DNA from: CAVTWD01 sp963738325
GTDB taxonomy: Bacteria > Actinomycetota > Acidimicrobiia > Acidimicrobiales > Ilumatobacteraceae
DNA length: 64,000 nucleotides
Direction: 5' to 3'
NCBI GenBank assembly: GCA_963738325.1
Contig: CAVTWD010000009.1
Location: forward strand, 744,001 to 808,000
This document shows, one piece after another, positions 52,166 to 60,870 of this stretch (position 1 is the first letter of the stretch; the number at the start of each line of letters is the position of its first letter). The translations under genes and the position numbers were made by a program. A model generated the notes under the pieces. That model did no database searches. It was not told where the DNA came from and saw only the letters and a program-made list of their open reading frames with translations.

Positions 52166-53023
52166 GTGGGTCGTCGCTACGACACGATCTCGTTCTTGTC
52201 CGACTACGGCTTGGTCGACGAGTTCGTCGGTGTCGTGAAAGCCGTCGTACGTGATCTCGCGCCTCATGTGATGGTCATCGACATCACCCACGAGATCGCA
52301 CCCCACGACGTGCGGGCCGGCTCGCTCGCCTTGGTGAGAGCCATCCAGTACCTCCCGGCGGGCGTGGTTCTCGCCGTCGTCGACCCGGGGGTCGGCAGCG
52401 AGCGCCACGCCATCGCGGTGGAAGTCGCCGGTGGCGAGGCGGTGCTCGTCGGCCCCGACAACGGCTTGCTGGCGCCGGCCGCGGCCATGGTCGGCGGCGC
52501 CGGGCGAACGGTCGTGCTCTCCGAGTCGGAGTACCACTTGAGCACGCCGGGCGCCACCTTCGCGGGCCGAGATGTCTTCGCGCCGGTGGCCGCGCACCTC
52601 TGCAACGGCGTCGACCTCGCGGAGTTCGGCGAGGCGGTGGACCCCGGCACGCTCCTGCCCCAGGTCGTTCCTGTGACGCGGATGGAGGCGGGCGAGCTCG
52701 TCGCGGAGGTGCTGTGGGTGGACCGGTTCGGCAACGCGCAGCTGAACCTCGGTCCGGAGGAGGTGGCCGACTGGGGTGAGCGCGTTCGCCTCGGCCTCCC
52801 GAGTGGCCCGCGCACCGCGACGGTGGCGACGAACTTCGCCAGTCTCGGCAACGGCATCGGCCTGGTCGTCGACTCCTATGGCCTGCTCGCGGTGGCCCTC
52901 GACCGTCGCTCCGCGGCCGACGAGCTCGGCCTCGGCGCCGGCGACATCGTGCGGCTCAGGCCGCTCGAGGATGCGAACGAGCCCACCGTGACCGCGGTCG
53001 CGTTCCCGAAGCGAGCCGGGTAG
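52166..53023 (+). CDS. S-adenosyl-L-methionine hydrolase (SAM hydroxide adenosyltransferase, DUF62)
   Basis: The 285-residue protein begins YDTISFLSDYGLVDEFVGVV and has IDITHEIAPHDVRAGSLAL, VVDPGVGSERHAIAVEVAGG, LVGPDNGLLAPAAAM and WVDRFGNAQLNLG. These are the conserved blocks of the SAM hydrolase/fluorinase superfamily. The family member lacking the fluorinase loop splits SAM to adenosine and methionine. The start is a GTG at 52166. Confidence 0.9.
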   Translation: MGRRYDTISFLSDYGLVDEFVGVVKAVVRDLAPHVMVIDITHEIAPHDVRAGSLALVRAIQYLPAGVVLAVVDPGVGSERHAIAVEVAGGEAVLVGPDNGLLAPAAAMVGGAGRTVVLSESEYHLSTPGATFAGRDVFAPVAAHLCNGVDLAEFGEAVDPGTLLPQVVPVTRMEAGELVAEVLWVDRFGNAQLNLGPEEVADWGERVRLGLPSGPRTATVATNFASLGNGIGLVVDSYGLLAVALDRRSAADELGLGAGDIVRLRPLEDANEPTVTAVAFPKRAG

Positions 53024-53036
53024 CGTCGAGCCCCCC

Positions 53037-53123
53037 GTGCGCCCTGCCACCACCCTCACCATCGCGCTCCTGCTGATCGCGCTGCTTGTCGCCTCGGTCG
53101 TGCAGCTGTTCGTGCTCCGCTGA
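53037..53123 (+). CDS. Very small single-helix membrane protein
   Basis: A GTG 14 bases after the SAM hydrolase stop opens a 28-residue frame that reads RPATTLTIALLLIALLVASV, then VQLFVLR and a stop. It is nearly all one transmembrane helix with an Arg at each end. No family is recognisable, and it is reported because the composition is not what random GC-rich sequence gives. Confidence 0.4.
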   Translation: MRPATTLTIALLLIALLVASVVQLFVLR

Positions 53124-53279
53124 GTCACACGCTCGACCCCGCCAGGCTCTCCACGCTCGGGGAGTGAGTAACAGAGCGTTCACATCCGCGTGCAAGTGCG
53201 GAAAACGCGCGGTTCCCATCTTTCCCCCGGGCGCAGCGTGGCGCCTCGACCGGGCCCGTATCGACAAGGGGGTACCTGC

Positions 53280-54566
53280 GTGGGCGAGCCCACGCCCCGC
53301 CGGAGAGATGAAGCGAAGCCTCACCCTCACCGGTGTCACCGTCAACGCCATGGCGCTCATCGCGCCCGGCGCCTTCCTCTGGACCACCTTCCAGCTACAG
53401 TCGGCACAGTCCGCCAACGGCACCACCACTGCCCCCGACATGTGGACGGGGCTGCTGTTCGCGCTGGTGCTCGCGCTGCTCACCGCCTACACCTACAGCG
53501 AGCTGGCCCGCATCTATCCCGACGCGGGCACCGGGTCGAGCTACTACTTCGCCGAAGCCGCGCTCCTCGATAAAGAGAAGCCTCACCATCGCCGCCTCGC
53601 GCGCCGCCAAGCTGACGATCGGATGGATCAGCCACCTGTACTACTGGATCTATCCGGGGATCATGGTGGCCTTCACCGCCACGCTCTTCGGGTACCTGTA
53701 CGCGACGCTTTTCGACCATTCGCTGAGCTACCTGCCCTTGGCCTGCATCGCCGTCGGTTTCGCTCTGGTCGTCGGCTACATCGCGTATCGCGGCATCAGC
53801 GGCTCGACGATGACCGGCGATCGTGATCAACGTCATCCAGATCGTCTCGCTCCTCGCCGTCGGGACCGTCTTCATCGTGTACCGATTGGGTCACAGCACC
53901 GCCGCCTTCGAACTCGTGAACACGCGTGCCGTCGTCATCCCGCACAGCTTCATCAACGTGCTGTACCAGTCGATGATCGCGATCCTCTTCTCGTCGGCTA
54001 CGAATCCGTCACCGCGCTCGGCTCGGAGGCATCAACCCACACAAGGACATCAAGCGGGCGGTGCTCATCTCGCTGTTGATCCAAGGCGGCATCTGCTACC
54101 TGTTCCAGTACTTCGTGTGGATCCCTCGTGGCCGTCACATGCATCTTCGGCGTCTATAGCGTGCAGCCGGCGCAGACGGACAACATCACGCAGATCACCC
54201 TGGCGTCGAACACGGGCACGTTCCTCGTCTGCGGCCTCACCTGCATCATCGGCCTGGTCGCCTTCGCCAGTCGCCACGACCGCCATCCGGCGAAGCACTA
54301 CCTCGTCCCGGGGCTCGGGGCGCTCATGAACGTGGCCGAGCTGTTCGGCGTGGTGTACCTGGCCGTCAAAGCCGGGGGGGAACGCCGCCACGGATGCCTA
54401 CGAGGCCTTGGCCGGTGTGGGGGTGTGGATCCTGATCGGTGTGGTCTGGGTCGCCCTCAACCCGAGGATGCGGGGCACCAAGGTGTTCGACCACACCGTC
54501 GAGCGCCGGGAGGCCGTCGCCGTTCGGGACGTAGCGGGCGCGAAGCGCGAGCCGGGGTGGCGATAG
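53280..54566 (+). CDS. APC-family amino acid permease (at least six frame breaks)
   Basis: The segments fit one amino acid-polyamine-organocation transporter: SLTLTGVTVNAMALIAPGAF-LW, WTGLLFALVLALLTAYTYSE, YPDAGTGSSYYFAEAAL, KLTIGWISHLYYWIYPGIMV, LVVGYIAYRGISGST, INVIQIVSLLAVGTVFIVYR, INPHKDIKRAVLISLLIQGG, LVPGLGALMNVAELFGVVYL and WILIGVVWVALNPRMRG. The first helices contain the substrate site motif and the GxGSSYY segment. Around seven hydrophobic stretches are visible in different frames. Substrate unknown. The GTG at 53280 is the best upstream start. Confidence 0.75.
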
Positions 54567-54573
54567 TCGCGCG

Positions 54574-54843
54574 TCAGTCGCGGTGCTGGCGGACGTACGC
54601 GGCGAGGCCACCACGGAGGAAGAGGAGCCCGACACCGATGCATACGATGCCGGCCACCCACTTCCAGCTCGCGCTGAGCGCGATGAAGATGGCCACGCCG
54701 ACGATGATCCACATGAGCCCCGACGCCATCGGCACCCACGGTTGGGGTGGCTGGCGGCCGACGGGCCCGGGAGCGAGAGGATCGACCCGGTCGCCGAAGG
54801 GGCGACCAGGGCGCCGGCGAGGATCTTCGGGCACGGACGGCAC
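54574..54843 (-). CDS. Small two-helix membrane protein
   Basis: The 89-residue protein has a Pro/Arg-rich N-terminus, then GLMWIIVGVAIFIALSASWK and WVAGIVCIGVGLLFLRGGLA, and a short charged tail. An internal ATG (MASGLMW) may be the true start. It is divergent from the PP2C gene with only 14 bases between starts. No family recognised. Confidence 0.65.
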   Translation of the reverse strand: MPSVPEDPRRRPGRPFGDRVDPLAPGPVGRQPPQPWVPMASGLMWIIVGVAIFIALSASWKWVAGIVCIGVGLLFLRGGLAAYVRQHRD

Positions 54844-54857
54844 GGTAGCCCCCGCCG

Positions 54858-55720
54858 ATGGATGAGCCGGCGCTGGCCGGCAACGGCCACGTCTCGGAGG
54901 GGGCAGTGCTGTCCAAGCTCGCCTGGAGCCTGCGGTCCGGCCCGGGCAAGGTGCGCGAGACGAACGAGGACTACGTGCGCGTGTACGCGCCCACCATTCC
55001 CGACGACGCCTGGAATCGCGGTCCTCTCTTCGCGGTGGCCGACGGTCTCGGCGGCCATGCCGCCGGTGAGGTGGCCAGCCGGCTCGCGGTCGAGGCCATC
55101 CTGCGGGTGTGGACGGCCGACCAACCGGACGAACCCGTCAAGGCACTGCGAGCGGCGGCTCGCCAGGCCAACACGGTGGTGCTCGACGCGTCGTTCGCGC
55201 CGCAGCGCTCGGCATGGCGACCACCCTGACCGCGCTGACCTTGGCCGGCCGGGAAGCGCTCATCGTGCACGTGGGCGACAGCCGCGCCTACCTCCTGCGC
55301 GGCGGCTCGTGCCGCCAGCTCACCCGCCGACCACACGCGCGTCGGTGAGATGCTGCGCATGAAGCTCCTCTCTCCCGAGCAAGCCGCGACGCATCCCGCG
55401 CGGAGCAAGCTGACGCGCACGATCGGCTCGGACGCCCTGGTGCAGGTGGACATCGTGCGCCAGCCCATCGAATCGGGCGACACCTTCATCCTGTGCTCGG
55501 ACGGGCTGTGGGGCGAGCTCAGCCACCACGAGCTGGCGGAGCTGGCCACGGCCCATCCCAACCGCCGGACGGCCGCCGACGCCGCCAGTGCGCTCGTGGA
55601 CGAGGCCGTCGGGGGGCGGCTGATAATGTCACCGCCGTGGTGGTCCGCGTCACGTCGGGACTGCCCATTCCGTCTGTCGGCGCCAAGCGCCGATCACTGT
55701 TCCGGCGCGGCGGTTCGTGA
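54858..55720 (+). CDS. PP2C-family Ser/Thr protein phosphatase (three frame breaks)
   Basis: Pieces: RSGPGKVRETNEDYVRVYAP (motif 1), LFAVADGLGGHAAGEVASRL (metal-binding DGxGG), then after a shift near 55200 GMATTLTALTLAGREALIVH and VGDSRAYLLRGGSCRQLT, after one near 55330 LTRTIGSDALVQVDIV and FILCSDGLWGELSHHELAEL, and after one near 55615 ADNVTAVVVRVTSGLPIPSV. All metal-binding aspartates of the family are present once frames are joined. Its stop overlaps the start of the following kinase gene, so the two form a phosphatase-kinase pair. Confidence 0.85.
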
Positions 55721-57403
55721 TGCGCCGCGAGCGCGGCAGCATGGTCGACGGCTACGAGGTGGTGGACCAGCTCGGCGAGGGTGCGTACGCGGAGACCTAC
55801 CTGGCACGCGGGACACCTCGACCGGCACGCTGGGTCGTGCTCAAGTCACCGAACCCGACGCTGTTCGCCGACCCCGCCATCTTCCAGCGCTACCGGCCCG
55901 AGAGCGCCAATCGCCCGGGCCATCGACCATCCGGGCGTCCAGCGTGCCGTCGACGCCGGTGACGACCGGACGGAGCCCTACCTCGTGCTCGAGTACGTCG
56001 AGGGCGAGAACCTCCGGCTCCGCTTGCGCGCCTTCGCCGCCGAGCACGGCGCCGTCCCGCTGCCCCTCGCGGTCGACTTCGGGCGGCAGTTGGCGGGGGC
56101 GCTCGCCTACCTCCACCATCACAACGTCGTGCATCGTGACCTCAAGCCCGAGAACATCCTCGTGACGCCCGATGACCGGTTGAAGGTGGCCGACTTCGGC
56201 ACGGCCCTACTGGACGGGGCCAAGCGACTCACGTGGAAGCACCTCTCCGACACCATCGGCACGCCCGACTACATGAGCCCCGAGCAGATCCAGGGCGGGC
56301 GGGGCGACGGGCGCAGCGACATCTACGTGTGGGGGATCATCATGTACGAGCTGTTGACCGGGCACGTGCCGTTCGCCGGCAACAACTGGATGGCGACGAT
56401 GGCCGGTCACCTCACGAAGGACCCAGCACCGATCCGCAGCCAGCGCCGCGACGTTCCTGCCAGCCTTGAAGCCGTCGTGCTCAAAGCCATGCGGCGTTAC
56501 CCCGAGCACCGCCACCAGAGCGCCAGCGAGCTCGAGTTCTACCTGTTGTCGGCGTCGGGTGACCCGGCGGACCGCGGCTTCTACTTCGACGACGTGGAAG
56601 GCCAAGGGGCAGCGGTCACCCGCGCGGCCGCCGAACTGCTGCGGCTCCACGGCATCGCCGTCTCCGGATGCCATCACGAGGCCGGGCCCGGGCAGTACGA
56701 GATCGGCTTGAGCGACGCGGCCGCGGTGGCGTTGGCCGATTCGCTCGTGGTAGCCAAGCAGGCGGTGCGCCAGACGGCGCGCGGCGGGCCTCCGGGCGAC
56801 GTTCATGCCGCGCCCCTTCGATGGCCAGGCCGGCTCCGGGCTCCATCTCCACCAGCGGGCGGGGCGCGCCCTCGGCAACGGGGGGACCTCACCGATGACG
56901 GGCGTGCGTTCGTCGGCGGTCTCCTCGCCCATGCCTCGGGTCTCTGCGCGTTGGCGGCGCCCACGATCAACTCGTACAAGCGTTTGCACGGCACCGACGA
57001 AGCGCCCGGCTCGGCGATGTGGAGCCACCATCACCGCGCTGCCCTCATCCGGGTGAGTCCCGCTGGCGTCGAGTACCGGGGCGCGGATCCGGCCGCCAAC
57101 CCCTACCTCCTGGTCGTGGGGCTCCTCCTCGCCGGCATCGACGGGCTCGAGGGCGAGCTCGACCCGGGCCCCGCCGAGGACGAGACCGTCGGCGGTTTCG
57201 ACGCGGTCAGTTCGGTGCGCCACCGCCCCCTGCCTCGCACGCTCGACGACGCGCTGGGCGCGCTCCTGGCCGACGACATCCTCGTCGACGGGTTCGACGG
57301 TGGCCTGGTGCAACGCCTCGTCGACGGCCGTCGAGCAGAAGCGGCCGAGTACGGACGCCACGTCACGACGTGGGGGCGCCTCCGCTACCTCGACGATGCC
57401 TGA
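55717..57403 (+). CDS. Ser/Thr protein kinase domain reading directly into a glutamine synthetase catalytic domain (fusion or junction; frame breaks)
   Basis: The N-terminal half is a Hanks-type kinase: DQLGEGAYAETYLA (Gly loop), VVLKSPNPTLFAD, HHHNVVHRDLKPENILVTPD (catalytic loop), KVADFGTALLD, TIGTPDYMSPEQIQGG and RYPEHRHQSASEL. At about 56530 the same frame becomes SELEFYLLSASGDPADRGFY, the start of a glutamine synthetase catalytic domain: ADRGFYFDDVEGQGAAVTRA, HHEAGPGQYEIGL, (other frame) QAGSGLHLHQRAG, TINSYKRL and GVEYRGADPAANPYLLVVGL. The synthetase beta-grasp domain (about 110 residues) and the usual kinase tail are missing. Breaks lie near 55900 and between about 56790 and 56885. It overlaps the PP2C stop. 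Confidence 0.65.
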
Positions 57404-57618
57404 GCGAGGCGCGACTCGTCTCGGAAGCGCCGCAACGCCACCGCCGCCCAGATCAACTCGACGACGCCGAAGGGCCATGCACCCGACAGGAAGCCGTAGA
57501 TGCTCGACAGCACGCACCCGAGGGCGAAGAGGGCGATGAAGCGGGGACCACGGCCCTCGAGGGCGTACATGACCATCAGGAAGCTGACGGCGCCCACGCC
57601 GTAGAGAGTCACCACCAC
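57385..57618 (-). CDS. Small membrane protein of unknown function
   Basis: The 77-residue protein starts with a GTG and reads VVTLYGVGAVSFLMVMYALE, RFIALFALGCVLSSIYGFLS and WPFGVVELIWAAVALRRFRD: three hydrophobic stretches with a basic end. It lies between the fusion gene and the acyl-CoA ligase, on the opposite strand, and overlaps the end of the fusion reading by a few bases. No family recognised, though composition favours a real membrane protein. Confidence 0.6.
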   Translation of the reverse strand: MVVTLYGVGAVSFLMVMYALEGRGPRFIALFALGCVLSSIYGFLSGAWPFGVVELIWAAVALRRFRDESRLAQASSR

Positions 57619-57737
57619 ATGCTGGATGCTATGGGCCGCGAGGTCGGCCGGCCGAGCCGGCGAGAGCCGGACGGACCAGGGGCGCCGGCGGCGAAGGCGG
57701 TTACCATCGCGGCAACTGCCTCCGAGGGGAGCCGACG

Positions 57738-59222
57738 CTGAATCTCGCCACCATCATCGACACCCACCCCGCCGACGCCACGGCCCTGATCGCGGAGGGC
57801 GCCACGACGACCTACGGCGCGCTGCGGGACGCGGTCGCGCGCTTCCGTGGTGGGCTCGCGGCACGGGGCGTGAAGCGAGGCGATCGCGTCGCGCTGGTCT
57901 GCGCCAACGGCCAGCACTTCGTCGTTGGCTACTTGGCCGCTCTCGGGCTGGGCGCGATTGCGGTGCCGCTGAACCCCCAGAGCCCGCCGACCGAGCTGGG
58001 GCACCAGCTCGGTCACGTCGGGGCCAGCACCGTCCTTGCGGGACCGGCCGGGATGCGATCGCTCATGGGGCTCCACCGCGGTGAGGTCCCTGCCGTCGAG
58101 CTCGTGGTGGCCACCGAGGCGCTCGACGGCGCGGTGGCGTGGAACGACGTGGCGTCGGCCGAGCCGGCGGGCACCGTCGATCTCGAGCCCGACGAGCTCG
58201 CCGTGCTCCTGTTCACGAGCGGCACCGCGGGTCGGCCGCAGGCGGCCATGCTCAGCCACGAGAACCTGCTCTCGAACATCGAGCAGGTACAGCGCACCGC
58301 CGACCGGTCGAGGCCCGACGACGTCGTGTTCGGAGTGCTGCCGCTCTTCCATGTGTTCGGGCTGAACGTCACGCTCGGCGTCACCCTCGCCTCGGGCGCG
58401 TGCCTCGTGCTCGTGCAGCGTTTCGACCCGGCCACCGGCCTCGACACCATCCGCGATCGAGGGGTCACGATCGTGCCCGGGGCCCCGCCGTTGTGGCAGT
58501 CGTGGGCCTCGATCGACCCGATCGACCCGACCGCCTTCGCGAGCGTCCGCATCGCCCTCAGCGGCGCCTCGAAGATGCCCGAGGGCGTGGCCAAGACCTT
58601 CCGCGAGCGCTTCGGGCTCGACGTGCGCGAGGGCTACGGGCTCACCGAGGCCTCACCGGTGGTGACGTCATCGGTCGGCATCGAGCCGAAGATCGGATCG
58701 ATCGGCGTTCCCATCGACGGGCTCGAAGTGCGCCTCGTCGATGCCGAGGGCGACGATGCCCTCGAAGGCGACTCCGGCGAGATCTGGGTGCGCGGCCCCA
58801 ACGTCTTCAAGGGCTACTGGGGTGACCCGGAGGCGACGGCCCGCGTCCTCACTCCTGACGGCTGGCTGCGCACCGGTGACATCGCCGTCGCCGACGACGA
58901 CGGCTACCTCTACATCGTCGACCGAGCGAAGGACCTCATCATCGTGTCGGGGTTCAACGTCTACCCGAACGAGGTCGAGGAGGTGCTGGCCGAGCTGCCG
59001 GGCGTCGCCGAAGTGGCCATCGTCGGGGTGCCTCATCCCCACACCGGTGAGGCGGTGAAGGCCTACATCGTCCTCGACGACGGCAGCCGCCTCGACGAGG
59101 AGCAGGTCATCGGTTGGGCGGCCGACCATCTCGCCCGCTACAAGTGCCCGACCAAGGTGTTGTTCGTCGACCAGCTACCGCGCAGCACGAGCGGGAAGGT
59201 CCTCCGGCGCGTCCTGCGCTGA
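57738..59222 (+). CDS. Acyl-CoA synthetase/AMP-dependent ligase, apparent CTG start
   Basis: The protein has about 494 residues. Its motifs are LLFTSGTAGRPQAAMLSHEN (ATP loop), IALSGASKMPEGVAKTFRER, GLDVREGYGLTEASPVVTSS, WLRTGDIAVADDDGYLYIVD and RSTSGKVLRRVL (catalytic lysine). The order matches long-chain fatty acid CoA ligases (FadD). The domain needs the residues back to LNLATIIDTHPADATALIAE, yet the only in-frame start there is a CTG at 57738, six bases after GAGGGGAG. The next ATG/GTG would delete the first 44 residues. A rare CTG start or a base error are both possible. Confidence 0.85.
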   Translation: MNLATIIDTHPADATALIAEGATTTYGALRDAVARFRGGLAARGVKRGDRVALVCANGQHFVVGYLAALGLGAIAVPLNPQSPPTELGHQLGHVGASTVLAGPAGMRSLMGLHRGEVPAVELVVATEALDGAVAWNDVASAEPAGTVDLEPDELAVLLFTSGTAGRPQAAMLSHENLLSNIEQVQRTADRSRPDDVVFGVLPLFHVFGLNVTLGVTLASGACLVLVQRFDPATGLDTIRDRGVTIVPGAPPLWQSWASIDPIDPTAFASVRIALSGASKMPEGVAKTFRERFGLDVREGYGLTEASPVVTSSVGIEPKIGSIGVPIDGLEVRLVDAEGDDALEGDSGEIWVRGPNVFKGYWGDPEATARVLTPDGWLRTGDIAVADDDGYLYIVDRAKDLIIVSGFNVYPNEVEEVLAELPGVAEVAIVGVPHPHTGEAVKAYIVLDDGSRLDEEQVIGWAADHLARYKCPTKVLFVDQLPRSTSGKVLRRVLR

Positions 59223-59943
59223 GACGACCCGGCGCGGCGCCGCGACCCGCGGCGACGCGGAGGTGGCCACGAGGAAGCCGGCGAAGAGGACGCTGATGCC
59301 GACGAGGAGGGTCACCTCGAAGGCCCGCAGCTCGCCGAGGCGGGCGCTCAGCGTGCCACTGGCCGACAGGACGAGTGCTCCCGACGGCGATGAGGACGTT
59401 GCCGAGCGCGAGACGGCCCGGATCGAGCGCCCCGGAGGTGCGCCGCCCCCGCCAATAGCGCCATGCCGAGAGCACGGCGCCGCCGATCAGCACGAGCGCG
59501 CCCAACCCGCTGGCCACCCCGGCGAGGAGGCGGGGGAGGGGCCCGAACAGGTCGCTGCCCTTGGGCAGCCCGGTCGAGGGAACGGGCGCGGTGAGCGGGG
59601 CGACGGTGATGACGCCGGCGGCGAAGGCCGAGGCAAGGGCCAGCACCACGGCCGTGGCGTCCCCGGGCCGCCTCCCCGCCAGCAGATAGATCGTGCCGAG
59701 GGCGAGCCAGGGCACGTTCAGGATGGCCCCGAACAGATAGAAGACCCGGAAGGCGGCGGGCGACCAGCCGGCCGCGGTGGCGAACCACAACGCCGACGCC
59801 GCGACCACGAAGAGCCAGAGCGAGAACGTCCACGCCAGCTCGTGGCGCCGCCGGCGGAGCAGCCAGCGGTCAAGGGTGGACAGCGCGAAGGCGGCCGCGA
59901 CGAGCATGGCGGCCGCGGCCAGCGCGCTGTCAAGACTCACCAT
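59176..59943 (-). CDS. Multi-pass membrane protein of unknown function (one frame break)
   Basis: The protein has about 250 residues and seven hydrophobic helices, including SALAAAAMLVAAAFALSTLD, WTFSLWLFVVAASALWFATA, AFRVFYLFGAILNVPWLALG, ATAVVLALASAFAAGVITVA and VASGLGALVLIGGAVLSAWR. After a break near 59385 the other frame continues ALVLSASGTLSARLGELRAF and TLLVGISVLFAGFLVATSAS, reaching a stop at 59176 inside the end of the acyl-CoA ligase gene. No catalytic motif is visible. The family is not recognised beyond its presence beside rex. Confidence 0.65.
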
Positions 59944-59971
59944 CGACGCCAGCGTAGGGGCGAGCAATGCT

Positions 59972-59989
59972 TTGTGAACATTCGCACGA
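59972..59989. promoter_or_regulatory. Possible Rex operator
   Basis: TTGTGAACATTCGCACGA has a perfect left half-site of the Rex consensus (TTGTGAAxxxxTTCACAA) and a degenerate right half (GCACGA for TCACAA). It is about 110 bases ahead of the rex start, where an autoregulatory operator is usual in actinobacteria. Binding is inferred. Confidence 0.5.
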
Positions 59990-60099
59990 GGGGCGTAGCC
60001 TGAGGCCGGTGAAGCCCTTCGGTCCGCGTCGAACTCGCCCAGCCTGCGCCGCCGGCCGCCCTTCGGGCGTACGACGCTCGCCGCGCCCGGGCGTCCGCG

Positions 60100-60798
60100 G
60101 TGAACGCCGTGATGGCTGAGCGCACCCGCCGGCGGATCCCCGAGGCCACCGTGGCTCGGCTTCCCGTGTATCTACGGATCCTGTACGACGTGGCCGCGAC
60201 CGGGGCCTCGAACGTCTCCTCGGAGCGGCTGGCCGAACTGGCCGGGGTGAACGCGGCGAAGGTCCGCAAGGACCTCTCCTACCTCGGTTCGTACGGCACG
60301 CGTGGCGTCGGGTACGACGTCGAGTACCTCGTGTACCAGATGAGCCGAGAGCTCGGCCTGCACCGTGACTGGCCGGTCGTGATCGTCGGGGCCGGCAACC
60401 TGGGGCAGGCCCTCGCCAAGTACGCCGGCTTTCACGAACGGGGATTCCCGGTCGTCCACCTGGTCGACGTCGACCCCGCCAAGGTCGGCACCACCATCGG
60501 GAACGTGACCGTGCGCCATCTCGACGACGTCGGGGAGATCGTGACCGCCTCCGGCGTGGTGATCGCCGTCATCGCGACGCCGGCGACGGTGGCCCAGGAG
60601 GTTGCTGATCGCCTCGTGACCGCCGGCGTCACTGCCATCTTGAACTTCGCTCCCGTCGTCCTCGCCGTGCCGCCAGGCGTCTCGGTGCGAAAGGTCGACC
60701 TCGCGGTGGAGTTGCAGATACTGAGCTTCTACCAGCAGCGGACGGCGGGCGCGCCCAAGCCGGCCCCCATGACCGATGGGACCGCCGCGAGTGCGTAG
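60100..60798 (+). CDS. rex: Redox-sensing transcriptional repressor Rex
   Basis: The 232-residue protein has an N-terminal winged helix (RLPVYLRILYDVAATGASNV, LAELAGVNAAKVRKDLSYLG, YGTRGVGYDVEYL) and a Rossmann domain (VVIVGAGNLGQALAKYAGFH, VIAVIATPATVAQEVADRLV, ILNFAPVVLAVPPGV) and ends VELQILSFYQQR. Rex binds DNA when NADH is low and leaves it when NADH rises, controlling respiratory genes. Placement just ahead of hemA is the known actinobacterial order. Confidence 0.94.
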   Translation: MNAVMAERTRRRIPEATVARLPVYLRILYDVAATGASNVSSERLAELAGVNAAKVRKDLSYLGSYGTRGVGYDVEYLVYQMSRELGLHRDWPVVIVGAGNLGQALAKYAGFHERGFPVVHLVDVDPAKVGTTIGNVTVRHLDDVGEIVTASGVVIAVIATPATVAQEVADRLVTAGVTAILNFAPVVLAVPPGVSVRKVDLAVELQILSFYQQRTAGAPKPAPMTDGTAASA

Positions 60799-60870
60799 AC
60801 CGCGGTTGCGCCGCCTAACCTGGGCGCTGCCGGTCGGCGATGGCCGGCGCCCCCACCAGCGAGGAACGGC

